From positions 158,542 through 222,541 of the forward strand of contig CANHGW010000002.1 in NCBI GenBank assembly GCA_947460175.1: a DNA stretch of 64,000 nt, in the 5' to 3' direction. Each line of letters starts with the position of its first letter. The first letter of the stretch is position 1. Position numbers and translations under genes: made by a program. The notes beneath the pieces are model-generated. The model did not search any database. It worked only from the letters and a program-made list of their open reading frames with translations, and was not told the origin of the DNA. This document shows positions 62,597 to 64,000 of this stretch, piece after piece. The DNA comes from Bacteroidota bacterium. Its GTDB lineage: Bacteria; Bacteroidota; Bacteroidia; Chitinophagales; Chitinophagaceae.

Positions 62597-63757
62597 CTAA
62601 TTAGTTTCTACAGCTTCTTTTTCATACACTTTTATCACGTTATACACAGTATCGCGTTCTACAGGTACACGATGAGCTTGGTATATTAGCTCACATAATT
62701 GATCGGTCGACATTGCAGGGGTTTGCTCTTCGCTACCTGCCATTGAATATATTTTAGTACTATCATCGATCGTGCCATCCAAATCGTCGACACCATAGTT
62801 AAGCATGAGTTGAGCATTGTTTCTACCAAGCATAGGCCAATAGGCTTTGAGATGTGCAAAGTTATCCATGAAGATGCGAGCAACTGCATAGAGTTTTATA
62901 TCTTCGATCACACTGGCTTCAGGAAGATAACTCATATCATTATCTTGATTGCGAAATTTGAGTGGAATGAAACAATTGAAACCACCTGTTTCATCTTGTA
63001 AAGTGCGGAGTTGATTCATATGATCGATACGATCGGCATAGGATTCAATATGACCATAAAGCATAGTCGCATTGCTATGCATACCTAGTTTGTGTGCGGT
63101 ACGATGTATATCGAGCCATCCTTCACCATCTACTTTGTCTTCACATATTTGAGTGCGAATATGAGGGGCAAATATTTCAGCGCCACCTCCAGGTAAGGAT
63201 TGCAAACCTGCTTCTTTGAGCATATTTAGACCTTCCTCTGTAGATACTTTTGCTTTGCGGAACATATAATCCAACTCGACTGCTGTATATCCTTTGAGAT
63301 GTAAATCAGGTCTATGTGCTTTTATTTTACGTAATAAATCGCAGAAAAATTCTAGATTCAATTTGGGATGTACTCCACCTACGATGTGTACTTCTGTAAC
63401 AGGTATGCCATCATATTTTTTGACAATATGCATCATTTGTTCGGAGGTTAATTCCCATCCGTCTTCACGATGTTTGTACAACTTAGAATACGAGCAGAAA
63501 GCGCAACTGAATACACATAGATTGGTAGGTTCGATATGAAAATTGCGATTGAAGAATGTATGATCGCCGTATTTTTCTTCACGAATATGATTAGCCAAAG
63601 CACCTAAAAAACCGATTTCGCCTTGCTCAAATAGAACCAATGCCTCTTCACTGGAAATTCGTTCATGACGTATTACCTTTTCGCCAATGGCTTTGAGTGC
63701 GGGGTTTAAAGTTGGTTGAGAAAGTATATTAGAAATAGATTCAGGTGTAGATTGCAT
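62597..63757 (-). CDS. mqnE: Aminofutalosine synthase MqnE
   Basis: 386 residues. Radical-SAM cluster site NLCVFSCAFCSY (CxxxCxxC), then GGVHPKLNLEFF, LPGGGAEIF and LKAYWPMLGRNNAQLMLNYG, followed by DDLDGTIDDSTKIYSMAGSEE. It joins chorismate-derived product with SAM-derived adenosine to form aminofutalosine in the futalosine menaquinone pathway. MqnC is the alternative, but the WPMLGRNNAQ and DDLDGTI blocks favour MqnE. Other mqn genes are outside the window. Confidence 0.93.
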   Translation of the reverse strand: MQSTPESISNILSQPTLNPALKAIGEKVIRHERISSEEALVLFEQGEIGFLGALANHIREEKYGDHTFFNRNFHIEPTNLCVFSCAFCSYSKLYKHREDGWELTSEQMMHIVKKYDGIPVTEVHIVGGVHPKLNLEFFCDLLRKIKAHRPDLHLKGYTAVELDYMFRKAKVSTEEGLNMLKEAGLQSLPGGGAEIFAPHIRTQICEDKVDGEGWLDIHRTAHKLGMHSNATMLYGHIESYADRIDHMNQLRTLQDETGGFNCFIPLKFRNQDNDMSYLPEASVIEDIKLYAVARIFMDNFAHLKAYWPMLGRNNAQLMLNYGVDDLDGTIDDSTKIYSMAGSEEQTPAMSTDQLCELIYQAHRVPVERDTVYNVIKVYEKEAVETN

Positions 63758-63776
63758 TGGACAATAAATTTGAATG

Positions 63777-63784
63777 CAAATGTA
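63777..63784 (-). promoter_or_regulatory. -7 promoter box (TACATTTG) of mqnE
   Basis: The minus strand reads TACATTTG, 19 nt before the mqnE ATG at 63757. Confidence 0.45.
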
Positions 63785-63862
63785 CAAACAGGAAAGGCTT
63801 GATTTATATATTAATCATTGATAGTTGGTTAATTATTAGTATAAATAAAAGATTGGAGTTCC

Positions 63863-64000
63863 TACCTTTGAGTGGACAAATTAGTTAAGAGAATAAGTGC
63901 GAACTTTACAAGATGACAACAATACGAAAAACGTACAACCAAGAATTTAAAATTAGAGCTGTAGAACTCAGCAAACAACGAGGCAATGCTTCCGCTGTAG
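63863..64000 (+). mobile_element. Left end of an IS3-type insertion sequence (cut by window)
   Basis: A TACCTTTG box (63863-63870) runs into TGAGTGGACAAATTAGTTAAG, which resembles an IS3-family inverted-repeat end (TGGAC-like), followed by the orfA start at 63913. The right end lies outside the window, so the exact left border and the target duplication cannot be fixed. Confidence 0.55.
63913..64000 (+). CDS. IS3-family transposase orfA, N-terminal 29 residues
   Basis: The frame MTTIRKTYNQEFKIRAVELS (then KQRGNASAV) is open to the right edge. It matches the start of IS3/IS911-type OrfA helix-turn-helix proteins (Y..EFK..AV.L...G.S...VA). The rest is outside the window. Confidence 0.75.
   Translation, partial: MTTIRKTYNQEFKIRAVELSKQRGNASAV

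Noticed and set aside
1..64000. tRNA and rRNA genes
   Set aside because: I looked for tRNA-like clover patterns and rRNA-like stretches in the intergenic gaps and saw none; no computation was possible, so a tRNA could be missed.

Overview
The window looks like a chromosomal segment of a low-GC member of the Bacteroidota, probably near the Chitinophagales. Three kinds of evidence support this. (i) Six secreted proteins end in type IX secretion (T9SS) C-terminal sorting domains with YPNPA/YPNPT-like motifs. (ii) Many genes are preceded by the Bacteroidota -7 promoter box TAnnTTTG, and Shine-Dalgarno sequences are almost absent. (iii) The EF-P loop, the ABC-F variant and the degenerate formimidoylglutamase-like protein are of kinds I associate with this lineage. 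This placement is inference from gene content, not from a marker phylogeny.

Layout. 1-6.8 kb: the 3' end of a molybdopterin (formate dehydrogenase-like) oxidoreductase, a T9SS cargo protein, an ABC-F ATPase, a ureohydrolase-fold protein with lost metal ligands, and an overlapping barrel-like protein/VWA lipoprotein pair. 6.8-19.6 kb: mostly housekeeping (copA, tsaE, grpE-dnaJ, arginase, a Crp-like regulator, accD), a T9SS M1 aminopeptidase and a TPR sensor kinase. 19.6-34.3 kb: an accessory, AT-rich region with dispersed intergenic repeats of at least three kinds, hypothetical and lipoprotein genes, a decayed gene end, a truncated paralogue, and a duplicated outer-membrane-like gene on either side of a CxxC protein. 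It also holds the most striking non-coding feature, about ten palindromic units spaced 21-22 bp (about 28536-28743) between two divergent paralogues. 34.3-44.9 kb: pyrH, tmk, and a compact molybdenum-cofactor operon (moeA, a TSUP transporter, mobA, moaD, moeB-rhodanese, moaE). A moaC-mogA fusion lies on the other strand after a 1243-residue glycine-rich T9SS protein. Together these would supply the cofactor needed by the oxidoreductase at the left edge. 45-58 kb: a T9SS M43 metalloprotease, recQ with an overlapping Gfo/Idh/MocA dehydrogenase, an amino-acid permease, comB, tex and truB. 58.5-64 kb: efp-accB-accC (with accD elsewhere giving most of acetyl-CoA carboxylase), two unknown genes, mqnE of the futalosine menaquinone pathway, and the left end of an IS3-type insertion sequence cut by the window edge.

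No rRNA, tRNA or CRISPR array was recognised. I found no clear defence system or other recognisable new multi-gene system. The best candidates for something undescribed are the 21-bp palindrome array with its flanking MPYNNL/MPYQNL paralogues, and the structured dispersed repeats of the same accessory region.
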